Of a DNA stretch of 35,488 bases, positions 16,147 through 23,929 are shown one piece after another (position 1 is the first letter of the stretch; each line of letters begins with the position of its first letter). This DNA comes from Lachnospiraceae bacterium TWA4 (GTDB lineage Bacteria; Bacillota; Clostridia; Lachnospirales; Lachnospiraceae). Both the position numbers and the translations under genes were made by a program. The stretch spans positions 2,674,092 through 2,709,579 of the forward strand of contig JPZU01000001.1 of NCBI GenBank assembly GCA_000875945.1, written 5' to 3'. The notes under the pieces were generated by a model. It saw only the letters and a list, made by a program, of their open reading frames with translations. It ran no database searches and was not told the origin of the DNA.

Positions 16147-16728
16147 TTATGATTGCTCTTCAATATTGGGGGGAATGATTGCTTGGACACCCTTTTCAAG
16201 AAGAGTTCCAACCATATGAATCGCTTCTTCCATCGGCACTTTCTTTCCGTCAGATACCCATTGCCGGAAGGCCACAGAGGATGCCTGAGAAACAAAGGCA
16301 TTAATGATATTCTGCATCTCAGGAGAGTACTGACTGTATGGATTATAGATGGAGCGATTATGTTTGAGTGTTGTAGCACCGAGACGTGAGGAAAACTCTA
16401 CATACTTCGGATTGCAGTACAGGCACTCGTTATATTCGCTTTTTGTGAAAAATTCAAATAAAACTCTTGTTAAATCATAATAAGTATAAGGATTCGGCAG
16501 CTTAGCAACTTCTTCGTTGTACTGCTGAACAAGGATATTTAGTGCATCTTCATAAAGTGCCTCGATGCAGGTGTAATGAAGATAGAATGTTTTTCTGTGA
16601 ATTCCACAGCGATCCGTTAAGGCTTTGATGTTAATCGTTTCTGGTTTTCGTTCGCAGACCATTTCCTCAAAGGTTTTTAGAATCGCCTGTTTGGTGCGAA
16701 TGGTTCTCTTATCAACTTTTGTTCTCAA
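16147..16728 (-). CDS. TetR/AcrR-family regulator (divergent)
   Basis: The 193-residue protein has an N-terminal HTH KQAILKTFEEMVCERKPETI, then LTDRCGIHRKTFYLHYTCIE, and a helical C-terminal domain (YNEEVAKLPNPYTYYDL, NAFVSQASSVAFRQWVSDG). The start is TTG (16726-16728) behind GAGGG. It is divergent from the cyclophilin-like/aldo-keto reductase operon, whose promoter has a palindrome inside the spacer, so it is the likely repressor of that operon. Confidence 0.9.
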   Translation of the reverse strand: MRTKVDKRTIRTKQAILKTFEEMVCERKPETINIKALTDRCGIHRKTFYLHYTCIEALYEDALNILVQQYNEEVAKLPNPYTYYDLTRVLFEFFTKSEYNECLYCNPKYVEFSSRLGATTLKHNRSIYNPYSQYSPEMQNIINAFVSQASSVAFRQWVSDGKKVPMEEAIHMVGTLLEKGVQAIIPPNIEEQS

Positions 16729-16778
16729 AATTATCCCTCATTTCATGAATTACGCCACACTTGGAGTCAAAGTGGCAA

Positions 16779-16838
16779 TTGATTTCTATCCATGTGGATA
16801 TTATAATAGAACACGTAAAGAAAAGCAATATGTGGATA
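16779..16838 (+). promoter_or_regulatory. TetR-controlled promoter with operator in spacer
   Basis: -35 TTGATT (16779-16784), 17-nt spacer, -10 TATAAT (16802-16807). The spacer contains the perfect palindrome TATCCA-TG-TGGATA (16787-16800). The half-site ATGTGGATA recurs at 16830-16838 and there overlaps GTGGA-N7-TCCAC (16832-16848). Bound repressor would cover the promoter. Confidence 0.75.
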
Positions 16839-16867
16839 GGAATTCCACTGCAAGAGGAGAAATGCGA

Positions 16868-17242
16868 GTGAAACATATTATTCTGGAAACAGAGGATATC
16901 CGGTTAAAGGGATATCTGAATCATACAGTTGCTGCAGAAGAATTCCGAAAGCGATTGCCTATGACACTATCTTGTAAACGTAACGACAAAGAGTATTGCT
17001 GCTCGATTGCCCGAGGCGTTTTCGAACCCAATGATTTGCAAGTAGGGTGGAAAAATGGAGATCTGCTTTTATGGGATGGCTACTTTGTAGTTGATCTCGG
17101 TGGTGAGGATCAGTCAGCGGAGTACGGACTTACCATGGTCATTGGACATACCGAAGAGTATGAGAAATTGAAACATTTAAAAGAGACGATTCGAATTTCC
17201 ATACGAGTCGCTGAAACGGAAGGAAAAAGTACATATGAGTAA
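16868..17242 (+). CDS. Cyclophilin-like-fold protein, cytosolic
   Basis: The protein has about 124 residues starting at GTG 16868 (AGGAG 8 nt upstream; the ATG at 16862 is too close to that site). It reads VKHIILETEDIRLKGYLNHT, then VAAEEFRKRLPMTLSC, VGWKNGDLLLWDGYFVVDLG and EYGLTMVIGHTEEYEKLK. The AA-x-x-F-x-x-LP motif and the GW-x-NGD-x-x-L glycine-rich turn are shared with 18686 and the first domain of 19084, a second subtype of the cyclophilin-like fold. There is no signal peptide. First gene behind the TetR-type promoter, 27 bp before the aldo/keto reductase. Confidence 0.75.
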   Translation: MKHIILETEDIRLKGYLNHTVAAEEFRKRLPMTLSCKRNDKEYCCSIARGVFEPNDLQVGWKNGDLLLWDGYFVVDLGGEDQSAEYGLTMVIGHTEEYEKLKHLKETIRISIRVAETEGKSTYE

Positions 17243-17269
17243 GATTGTAGATTATAGGAGGAAAAGATC

Positions 17270-18136
17270 ATGATTTTTGAAGAAACTTACACAATGAATA
17301 ACGGTTTAAAAATCCCAAAGTTAGGTCTTGGTACCTGGTTTATTGATGACGATAAGGTTGCAGAGGCAGTTCGTCAGGCAGTAAAAATTGGATACCGAAA
17401 CTTTGATACAGCACAGGCTTATGGAAATGAAGCAGGCGTCGGAGAAGGAATCCGTACCTGCAAAGTTTCAAGAGAAGAACTCTTTGTAGGTTCTAAAGTG
17501 ACTGCAGAGCATAAGAGCTATGAAGAAGCCAAAAAGTCCATCGATGAGACATTAGAAAAGATGGGGCTTACGTATCTGGACATGATGATTATCCATTCTC
17601 CGCAACCTTGGATGGAAGTGAATCAGTCAGAGAACCGCTACTTCGCAGAAAATAAAGAAGTTTGGAGAGCACTGGAGGATGCAGTAGAGGCAGGCAAGGT
17701 ACGTTCCATTGGCATTTCAAACTTTGATGTAGAAGATATGAAGAATATTTTGGAAGACTGTCGCATTAAGCCAGCCGTGAATCAGTTCCTGACTCATATC
17801 AGTAACACGAACTTTGAAGTGATTGATTTCTGTCAGAAGAATGACATTCTTGTAGAGGCATATTCACCGGTTGCTCATGGTGAGATGCTGAAAAACGAAG
17901 CAGTTGCAGACATGGCAAAGAAGTATGGCATTACAGTTCCACAGCTTTGCATCCGCTACACCATTCAGTTAGACTGTGTTTCTCTTCCGAAGACTGCAAA
18001 TCCGGATCACATGAAGTCCAATGCAGAACTTGACTTTGTGATCAGCGACGCAGATATGGAAGTATTAAAACAGGTCAAGAAAATCGAAAACTACGGCGAT
18101 GCCAGTATGTTCCCAGTGTACGGTGGCAAACTGTAA
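17270..18136 (+). CDS. Aldo/keto reductase
   Basis: The 288-residue NADPH-dependent TIM barrel carries the catalytic tetrad: Asp in YRNFDTAQAYGNE, Tyr in the same block, Lys in VGSKVT and His in MMIIHSP. The cofactor end has GKVRSIGISNFDVEDM and LPKTANPDHMKSNAE, which would bind the 2'-phosphate. Such enzymes reduce aldehydes and ketones (2,5-diketogluconate- or glyoxal-reductase type). AGGAGG before ATG. Co-transcribed with the cyclophilin-like gene. Complete. Confidence 0.93.
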   Translation: MIFEETYTMNNGLKIPKLGLGTWFIDDDKVAEAVRQAVKIGYRNFDTAQAYGNEAGVGEGIRTCKVSREELFVGSKVTAEHKSYEEAKKSIDETLEKMGLTYLDMMIIHSPQPWMEVNQSENRYFAENKEVWRALEDAVEAGKVRSIGISNFDVEDMKNILEDCRIKPAVNQFLTHISNTNFEVIDFCQKNDILVEAYSPVAHGEMLKNEAVADMAKKYGITVPQLCIRYTIQLDCVSLPKTANPDHMKSNAELDFVISDADMEVLKQVKKIENYGDASMFPVYGGKL

Positions 18137-18308
18137 CTTCGTTGTCGCGGCGCTGCTCGAATGTTCATGCAAGCATGGCATTCTCTATGCCTATCGTCAG
18201 AATTTTGTGGAATATATGAAACTGGAAGACAAGGGTGTGCTGACCGTTCCAGGTGAGGTGAATGATGAAGCATTGGAAAAAGCCATGGAGCTTGGTCAGT
18301 CTATTTAA
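18137..18308 (+). pseudogene. Flavodoxin/FMN-reductase-like C-terminal scrap
   Basis: The frame AALLECSCKHGILYAYRQNF, then VEYMKLEDKGVLTVPGEVND and EALEKAMELGQSI ends at TAA just before the next gene. The x-G-x-L-T-V-x-x-E-x-x-D...A-x-ELG ending resembles C-termini of NADPH-dependent FMN reductases. There is no start codon of its own; it abuts the aldo/keto reductase stop directly. The N-terminal part has been deleted. Family identification is moderate. Confidence 0.5.
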
Positions 18309-18326
18309 TGGGAAAAGAGGATGGAT

Positions 18327-18677
18327 ATGAATATCAAAGTAAATGTGAATGGAACAGAGCTGATTGCAGAGCTAGAGAACAATTCTTCTGCAGATGCGTT
18401 AGTTGAAAAGTTAAAAGATGGAAATATTACGGTGCATATGAATGACTATGCAAACTTTGAAAAGGTTGGTTCATTGGGATTTCGTTTGCCGACAAATGAT
18501 CATCAGTATACGACCAAGCCTGGGGACATCATTCTCTATATGGGAAATCAATTGGTATTCTACTATGATAGAAACAGCTGGAACTTCACGAAGCTTGGTG
18601 AATTTCAGAATGTGACAAAAGCGGAATTGATGAAGACGTTTGGCAAGCGGGATATTACAGCAGAACTTTCTCTGTGA
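18327..18677 (+). CDS. Cyclophilin-like-fold protein, single domain
   Basis: The 116-residue protein starts MNIKVNVNGTELIAELENNS. SADALVEKLKDG, ANFEKVGSLGFRLPTNDH, PGDIILYMGNQLVFYYDRNS and WNFTKLGEFQNV follow. The GF-x-KVGSLG...LPT-x-D and GDI-x-LY-x-GNQ-x-V-x-FY blocks are the standard cyclophilin-like pattern. Most likely start is ATG 18327 with AGAGG 6 nt upstream (ATG 18321 is too near). It is closely similar to the second domain at 19084. No signal peptide, so cytosolic. Ligand or partner unknown; the fold does not prove isomerase activity. Confidence 0.82.
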   Translation: MNIKVNVNGTELIAELENNSSADALVEKLKDGNITVHMNDYANFEKVGSLGFRLPTNDHQYTTKPGDIILYMGNQLVFYYDRNSWNFTKLGEFQNVTKAELMKTFGKRDITAELSL

Positions 18678-18685
18678 GGTGACAA

Positions 18686-19075
18686 ATGGACGGATTAGAA
18701 ATTAGGGAAAGGATGAAGAACATGAAAAATATTAAAATTATTGCAGGCGATATTGTGATTCCTGCAACACTAAATGACACCGTTGCAGCGAAGGATTTTG
18801 AAGCAAGACTTCCTTTCAAAACAAGAGGAAGCAATTCAGGAATTGATATTTGTTGCACAGCAAAGGAAGGTAAATTTGATCCGTCACAGAAGCAGAACGG
18901 ATGGAAGAATGGAGATATCAGTTTGGCAGATGGATGGCTGGCACTTCTGTATGGTGGAGAGGAACAGTCTGCATCGTATTCCGGTATGATGATCATTGGA
19001 AAGATTGAAGAACAGTACTTACCTACGGTTGCATCTTTTGGATCCTCGGTTGATATCACAGTAGAAGAAGTGTGA
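18686..19075 (+). CDS. Cyclophilin-like-fold protein, second subtype
   Basis: The protein has 129 residues from ATG 18686 (GAGGTGA directly upstream) or 117 from ATG 18722, where the conserved part begins. MKNIKIIAGDIVIPATLNDT is followed by VAAKDFEARLPFKTRGSN and NGWKNGDISLADGWLALLYG, then GEEQSASYSGMMIIGKIEE. It is a paralogue of 16868. Its stop overlaps the next frame, indicating tight operon packing. Confidence 0.75.
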   Translation: MDGLEIRERMKNMKNIKIIAGDIVIPATLNDTVAAKDFEARLPFKTRGSNSGIDICCTAKEGKFDPSQKQNGWKNGDISLADGWLALLYGGEEQSASYSGMMIIGKIEEQYLPTVASFGSSVDITVEEV

Positions 19076-19083
19076 GGCTGTCT

Positions 19084-20009
19084 ATGAAACAGAAGCGTAG
19101 ATTTTTATTATTGCAAATGGTATTTATACTCTGCGTTCTCATAACAGGCTGTTCTTCGGAAAAATCAGAAGAAGCAGAGAATACTGTGGCAGTAAATGAT
19201 TCAGCGGTCGTTTCCACTGAAGCAGAGCAGAATGAAGTCGGCTCCAACAACGAGGAAGAGGAAAATACACTGTCATTGTCGGAAAAAACGATCAAGATCA
19301 GTGCCGATAATGTGGAAGCCACCTTCCAACTTTATGATACGAAGGCCGCAGAGGATTTTTATAGTCAGCTTCCATTGACACTGGAAACAGAAAATTTTAG
19401 GAATGCACAGTGGATGTTCTATCCACCGGAAAACTATCGGTAACGGAAAAAGAAGCTTACCATGATGGAAAAAAGGGAGAATTAAGCTACTATGAGCCAT
19501 GGGGCGATGTGTTTGTTCTTTATGAAGATTTCTATGCCGGTGATGAAATGCATCGTCTTGGGGTTTGCCTGAGCGGAACCGAGATCTTGGAACAGCTAAA
19601 TGGTACGATTCGGATTGAACAGCTGAATGATACAGAAGAAGTGGTAACAGAGAAACAGATTCAAGTAGAAATTAATGGAATAACGTTGACTGCACGATTG
19701 GAAGACAATTCTTCTGCAGATGCCCTGTATGAGAAACTTGAAGATGGTGAGATTACTGTTCAAATGTCAGATTATTCGAACTTTGAGAAGGTAGGAAGTT
19801 TGGGATTTGATTTGCCAACGAATGATACGCAGATTACGACAAAGGCAGGCGATATCATTCTGTATCAAGGAAATCAGCTCGTATTTTATTACGATACAAA
19901 CAGCTGGAACTTTACAAAACTTGGCGAATTTCAGAATGTAAATCAAGAGGAATTAAAAGAACTATTTGGAGAAGACGGAATTACGGCTGTTTTATCCATT
20001 AAAAATTAG
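19084..20009 (+). pseudogene. Two-domain cyclophilin-like lipoprotein, frameshifted
   Basis: A lipoprotein signal (LLLQMVFILCVLITGCSS) and an acidic linker precede two cyclophilin-like domains. The first is of the 16868 subtype (AAEDFYSQLPLTLETENFR ... KLSVTEKEAYHDGKKGELSY). The second is of the 18327 subtype (IQVEINGITLTARLEDNSSA ... FEKVGSLGFDLPTND ... GDIILYQGNQLVFYYD). The frame breaks at AAAA 19430-19433; one extra A restores P-P-E-K-L-S-V-T and a single protein of about 308 residues. It would display both subtypes on the cell surface, matching the two single-domain genes just upstream. ATG 19084 follows GAGG. Confidence 0.8.
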
Positions 20010-20021
20010 GAGGAAATCAAT

Positions 20022-20495
20022 ATGAGTAAAACATTAGTAGCGTATTTTAGTGCAAGTGGTGTAACTGCAGGCGTTGCAAAAAAACTTGCAAACGTACTTG
20101 GAGCAGATGTGCATGAAATCGTCCCACAGGAAAAGTACACAGATGCAGATCTGGACTGGACAAACAAGAAGAGTCGTAGCTCCATTGAAATGAATGATAA
20201 AGCATTTCGCCCCGCAATTGCTAATAAGGTAGAGAACATGGAGCAGTATGACAAGATTTATATTGGCTTTCCGATTTGGTGGTACACCGCACCGACGATC
20301 ATCAATACTTTCCTGGAACAGTACAATATGGATGAAAAAACAGTTGTTCCATTTGCTACTTCAGGAAGCAGTCAGATGGGTAAAACGAACGATGATTTAA
20401 GAAAGTCCTGTACTGGTGCGATACTGAAAGAAGGAAAAAGATTCGATGCAGGCGTAAGCAAAAGCGAATTAAAGTGCTGGACAGATAATGTCTAA
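20022..20495 (+). CDS. Flavodoxin
   Basis: The 157-residue protein begins MSKTLVAYFSASGVTAGVAK, the phosphate loop of flavodoxin_4-type proteins. Next comes VHEIVPQEKYTDADLDWTN, then YDKIYIGFPIWWYTAPTIIN (FMN-facing Trp), then VPFATSGSSQMGKTNDDLRK. It is a complete FMN electron carrier or FMN-dependent reductase. AGGAGG before ATG and a terminator 13 bp after the stop make it the last gene of the TetR-controlled operon. Confidence 0.93.
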   Translation: MSKTLVAYFSASGVTAGVAKKLANVLGADVHEIVPQEKYTDADLDWTNKKSRSSIEMNDKAFRPAIANKVENMEQYDKIYIGFPIWWYTAPTIINTFLEQYNMDEKTVVPFATSGSSQMGKTNDDLRKSCTGAILKEGKRFDAGVSKSELKCWTDNV

Positions 20496-20508
20496 TTATT
20501 GAAAAAGG

Positions 20509-20537
20509 ATGCAGAATCAAAACTCTGCATTCTTTTT
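20509..20537 (+). terminator. Terminator of flavodoxin operon
   Basis: The stem ATGCAGA / TCTGCAT with an 8-nt loop is followed by TCTTTTTTG. Confidence 0.85.
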
Positions 20538-20549
20538 TGTTCAGAAAAT

Positions 20550-20740
20550 GTAAAATATATTATGAGTCTTGACCAGATGCCAGAGCGATTTCGTTTATAT
20601 GCCAGAGAACCGTGGACAAGCCGAGGACTTCATATTGTTTCTGTAGATAATTACTGTGTTCTTTATATCGTAGATAACGGAGATATGACGGTATCCATCA
20701 TGCGAGTGATGTATAGTGGGTGTGATGTTGATACTCATTT
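20550..20740 (+). pseudogene. RelE/ParE-type toxin fragment
   Basis: The frame VKYIMSLDQMPERFRLYARE, then PWTSRGLHIVSVDNYCVLYI and MTVSIMRVMYSGCDVD matches the C-terminal two-thirds of plasmid-stabilisation toxins (x-RVMYGGRDVD ending). The N-terminus is missing and the end runs into an unrelated antisense fragment. No antitoxin is present nearby. Confidence 0.7.
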
Positions 20741-20896
20741 TCTTGGTCCAGTCCCACATCAGCAATTCCTGGCATTCCGCCAAAACGCATATAGGCATTT
20801 GAACCAGTGACATAAATATCGCAATTGAAGTTAACACGGAAAGAGTTGATTGCATCCTCCCAGTTAGGAACCCGTTGAACCTCATTGAAGAAAAAG
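20741..20896 (-). pseudogene. AAA_14/DUF4143 ATPase fragment, internally deleted
   Basis: The minus strand reads FFFNEVQRVPNWEDAINSFR, then VNFNCDIYVTGSNAY, directly joined to MRFGGMPGIADVGLDQE. The first block is the Walker-B/sensor region of AAA_14 ATPases; RFGGMPGI normally occurs more than 100 residues later in DUF4143. The gene has therefore lost its middle as well as both ends. Confidence 0.65.
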
Positions 20897-21002
20897 AATT
20901 ATAGTTTAACCGAAAACGGGGTGCATTTAGAATTTGTCGTGTTGCATTTACTTCTTTGATTAACCTGGTTTTGGGGGAGGAAATATGGATATATAGAAAA
21001 TA

Positions 21003-21059
21003 AGCATATCAAGCTATCTATTATAAGTATTTGTATTTTCATCGGCATAAGTTTATAAT
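21003..21059 (+). promoter_or_regulatory. Shared promoter/operator, copy B
   Basis: -35 TTGTAT (21031-21036), 17-nt spacer, -10 TATAAT (21054-21059). The preceding AAGCATATCAAGCTATCTAT and TATAAGTAT align with 10241 and 23826. It drives the acetyltransferase, FMN-reductase remnant and alpha/beta hydrolase genes. Confidence 0.65.
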
Positions 21060-21103
21060 ATGCTTGTACAGAGGAAAAACAAATATCAAATGGAGACAAA
21101 CAA

Positions 21104-21688
21104 ATGGAATTAAAAGATTTTTTGAAATATATGAACAGCGGAAAAGAGGTTCAGGCCGGTTCAGATATCCATAAATATATGCATGAGCTATCGCAGGAGG
21201 CAATGAAGATCACTTGTGAATTGAATCAATCCTATCACACAGAAGCTGAAATACGAGATCTCATGAGTGAACTTACTGGAAAGTCCGTGGATCAGAGTTT
21301 TGGAATGTTTCCGCCTTTTTATACGGACTGTGGAAAGAATATTACGTTTGGAAAGAATGTGTTTCTGAATGCCGGATGTAAATTTCAGGATCAGGGAGGA
21401 ATCTTTATCGATGATGGAGCATTGATCGGACACAACGTGGTGTTAGCTACCTTGAACCATAATCCAATTCCGGAGAAGAGAGGAAATATGATTCCAAAGC
21501 CAATTCATATCGGTAAAAATGTTTGGATCGGTGCAAATGCAACCATATGTCAAGGTGTAACGATAGGCGATCATGCTATCGTGGCAGCCGGGGCAGTCGT
21601 TACAAAGGATGTGGAAGCTGGCACAGTTGTTGGAGGCGTTCCTGCAAGATATATCAAGCATATAAAGAAAAAGAAGGAGATTGCATAA
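21104..21688 (+). CDS. Sugar O-acetyltransferase (left-handed beta-helix)
   Basis: The 194-residue protein of the maltose/galactoside acetyltransferase family has an N-terminal helical cap (about 1-60) and FPPFYTDCGKNITFGKNVFL. Hexapeptide repeats follow: IFIDDGALIGHNVVLATLNH with the catalytic His, PIHIGKNVWIGANATICQGV, and TIGDHAIVAAGAVVTKDVEA. It transfers acetyl from acetyl-CoA to a sugar or similar hydroxyl. The stop overlaps the next start (TAATG). It is first in the promoter-B unit. Substrate unknown. Confidence 0.93.
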   Translation: MELKDFLKYMNSGKEVQAGSDIHKYMHELSQEAMKITCELNQSYHTEAEIRDLMSELTGKSVDQSFGMFPPFYTDCGKNITFGKNVFLNAGCKFQDQGGIFIDDGALIGHNVVLATLNHNPIPEKRGNMIPKPIHIGKNVWIGANATICQGVTIGDHAIVAAGAVVTKDVEAGTVVGGVPARYIKHIKKKKEIA

Positions 21689-21783
21689 TGAGCAAACGAG
21701 TATTAGTCATATCGAGCAGTCCAAGAATCGGAGGAAATTCGGATGTTTTGGCAGATGCATTTGAGATGGGCAAATTGATATAG
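21688..21783 (+). pseudogene. NADPH-dependent FMN reductase, collapsed remnant
   Basis: The 31-codon frame MSKRVLVISSSPRIGGNSDV-LADAFEMGKLI has a good ribosome site (AAGGAGA). It begins exactly like FMN reductases (SSSPR-x-GGNSD phosphate loop). The ending EMGKLI looks like a family C-terminus (compare MELGQSI at 18290-18308), so start and end appear to be fused with the roughly 150-residue middle removed. It may still be translated as a short peptide. Confidence 0.65.
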
Positions 21784-21837
21784 TAAAAATAAACATAAAG
21801 GCAATAAAAGCAATAAAAACAGAAGGGAGACTTTAAT

Positions 21838-22812
21838 ATGTCAGAATTAAAATTAACAACAGAGTGGGATAAGGTATTTCCATTAAGTGATAAGGTAAAT
21901 CACAGTAAAGTAACATTTCACAACCGCTTTGGTATCGAACTTGCAGCAGATATGTATGTGCCAAAGAACGCAGAAGGAAAACTTGCTGCAATCGCTGTCA
22001 GCGGACCTTTTGGAGCGGTAAAGGAGCAGTCATCAGGACTCTATGCACAGGAGATGGCGGAAAGAGGATTCCTCGCGATTGCATTTGATCCGTCCTTTAC
22101 AGGAGAAAGTGGACCAGCAAATGCAAGATATATGGCAAGTGCGGATTTTTCCACAGAAGATTTTCAGGCAGCAGTAGACTTCTTGTCTGTACAGGAAAAT
22201 GTAGATCCGGAGAGAATCGGTATTATCGGCATCTGCGGATGGGGTGGAATGGCTCTGAATACAGCAGCACTTGATACACGAATCAAGGCAACAGTTGCTT
22301 CTACGATGTACGATATGTCTCGAATTGCAGCGAATGGTTACTTTGACTCTGCAAACAATGCAGATGCAAGATATGAAACAAAAAAGGCATATAATACACA
22401 GAGAACTTTGGACTATAAGAACGGAACAAATGCAATGGCTGGTGGAGTCGTTGATCCGCTTCCAGAGGATGCACCATTTTTTGTAAAGGATTATTACGAT
22501 TATTACAAGACAAAGAGAGGATATCACGAGAGATCCCTGAATTCTAATAATGGTTGGGCGGTCATTGGAAATACATCCCTTATGAATAGCCCTCTGCTTC
22601 AGTATTCTGGGGAAATCCGCAGTGCAGTTATGATTATGCATGGAGAAAAGGCACACAGTTATTACATGGGAAAAGAGGCATTTGAAAAGCTACAGGGAGA
22701 TAACAAAGAATTTGTTTCGATTCCGGATGCTGTTCATACCGATTTATATGACCGTAAGGATGTTATTCCGTTTGACAAGATGGAGGAATTTTTCCGTAAA
22801 TATCTTGTGTAA
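21838..22812 (+). CDS. Alpha/beta hydrolase (dienelactone-hydrolase-like, Cys nucleophile)
   Basis: The 324-residue protein has an oxyanion-side loop VSGPFGAVKEQSSGLYAQEM. The nucleophile elbow is GICGWGG with Cys about 133 in place of the usual Ser, as in dienelactone hydrolases. The likely catalytic His is about residue 300 (IPDAVHTDLYD). A long insert (about 160-235) forms a cap. No signal peptide. It is related to the hydrolase at 29813, and both stand beside a LysR gene. The ribosome site is AAGGGAG. Substrate unknown; esters or lactones are plausible. Confidence 0.88.
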   Translation: MSELKLTTEWDKVFPLSDKVNHSKVTFHNRFGIELAADMYVPKNAEGKLAAIAVSGPFGAVKEQSSGLYAQEMAERGFLAIAFDPSFTGESGPANARYMASADFSTEDFQAAVDFLSVQENVDPERIGIIGICGWGGMALNTAALDTRIKATVASTMYDMSRIAANGYFDSANNADARYETKKAYNTQRTLDYKNGTNAMAGGVVDPLPEDAPFFVKDYYDYYKTKRGYHERSLNSNNGWAVIGNTSLMNSPLLQYSGEIRSAVMIMHGEKAHSYYMGKEAFEKLQGDNKEFVSIPDAVHTDLYDRKDVIPFDKMEEFFRKYLV

Positions 22813-22834
22813 GTATAGATATAACATCTGATAA

Positions 22835-22880
22835 AAAAAGGTCTGGCAGTGAATGTGAACAAACACTGCCAGACCTTTTT
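22835..22880. terminator. Bidirectional terminator between hydrolase and LysR
   Basis: A perfect stem AAAAAGGTCTGGCAGTG / CACTGCCAGACCTTTTT with a 12-nt loop, between convergent genes. Confidence 0.95.
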
Positions 22881-22883
22881 GGT

Positions 22884-23774
22884 TTATTTAGATGCGAGCA
22901 TTTCTTTACAGATTTGAAGATATTTTTGTGATGCTTTGGAAAATACCTGATATTTTTTCCAGACGATGGTTGGCTTGGAAATAAATTGCTTTGCAAAAGG
23001 CTTGAATATGAGGGAACTATCGCCGGTTGTATTGATGATTTTATCAAAACAGATGGCATATCCCATACCCTCGTCCACCATAAGTGATCCATTAAAAAGA
23101 AGATTATAAGTGGCAACAATGTTGATGTCCTTTTCTGACAGATTCAATTGTTTTTCCAAGTCAGATAGCTTAATCTGTCGGGATATGATCAGTGGTTTTC
23201 CTGCAAGATCCGTATTTTCTATCACATCCTTAGAAGCAAGTGGATCGTCTTTTCTCATTAAAACACCAAAATAATCCGTATAATCAGGATTTAATAATTC
23301 GTATTTGGAATGATCGAAATCTCCATATAATATTCCAAAATCAATCAAGCCACGGTCTAACTGATCAATGACTGTTTCCTGATCTCCACTGATCACATGG
23401 AAATGGACAAGCGGATGCTCGTCTTGAATTTTTTGGGCGGCTCGCAGCATGTAGCGCATACCGTCAGATTCTCCGCCACCGATATAGATATCTCCGGCAA
23501 TCATATCATTCGATATGGATAGTTCTTCCTGCGTTCGTTGTACTAAACTTAGGATTTCTTCCGCACGTTTCCTAAGGATCATTCCCTCTTCTGTAAGTGT
23601 AATTCGTCGGTTGCTTCGTATAAAAAGCTGTTTCCCCAACTCTTCTTCCATATCCTTTATCTGACGGGAAAGCGTTGGCTGCGACAAGTGCAGACTTTCT
23701 GCTGCGCCTAAAATACTCTGTTCTCTTGTAACTGCCAAAAAGTATTGTAAAACTCTAAGTTCCAAGTCTGTCAC
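22884..23774 (-). CDS. LysR-family regulator 1
   Basis: The 296-residue protein has an N-terminal winged HTH (LQYFLAVTREQSILGAAESL, then HLSQPTLSRQIKDMEEELGK) and a periplasmic-binding-like effector domain (GDIYIGGGESDGMRYMLRAA). The start is GTG 23774 behind GAAAGGAT, or TTG 23765, which fits the family N-terminus (MELRVLQYF). It is divergent from operon copy 2 across 155 bp containing the shared promoter, so it is a good candidate to bind the AAGCATA...TAAGTAT element. It is paralogous to 28473. Confidence 0.92.
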   Translation of the reverse strand: MTDLELRVLQYFLAVTREQSILGAAESLHLSQPTLSRQIKDMEEELGKQLFIRSNRRITLTEEGMILRKRAEEILSLVQRTQEELSISNDMIAGDIYIGGGESDGMRYMLRAAQKIQDEHPLVHFHVISGDQETVIDQLDRGLIDFGILYGDFDHSKYELLNPDYTDYFGVLMRKDDPLASKDVIENTDLAGKPLIISRQIKLSDLEKQLNLSEKDINIVATYNLLFNGSLMVDEGMGYAICFDKIINTTGDSSLIFKPFAKQFISKPTIVWKKYQVFSKASQKYLQICKEMLASK

Positions 23775-23825
23775 ATCCTTTCGTGATTGATATCACTATT
23801 ATAATAAATTTTGATATACCTGTAA

Positions 23826-23882
23826 AGCATAAATAAGTATATAATCTAAGTATTTGTAATTTGAATGCTAAGAGGTTAAACT
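23826..23882 (+). promoter_or_regulatory. Shared promoter/operator, copy C
   Basis: -35 TTGTAA (23854-23859), 17-nt spacer, -10 TAAACT (23877-23882). The upstream AGCATAAATAAGTATATAAT and CTAAGTAT contain TAAGTAT twice, 13 bp apart, and lie between the LysR gene and operon copy 2. Confidence 0.68.
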
Positions 23883-23929
23883 ATAGATAACAAAGGAAAA
23901 CAAATCAATCAAGAAAGGATTTTATAAAG

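Noticed and set aside
20499-20561. N-terminal extension of the toxin fragment starting at 20499
   Set aside because: These codons cover the flavodoxin terminator hairpin; they are not part of the toxin.
22033-22656. 207-codon antisense frame across the alpha/beta hydrolase
   Set aside because: Very Cys/Ile-rich with no domain; the opposite strand has clear hydrolase motifs.
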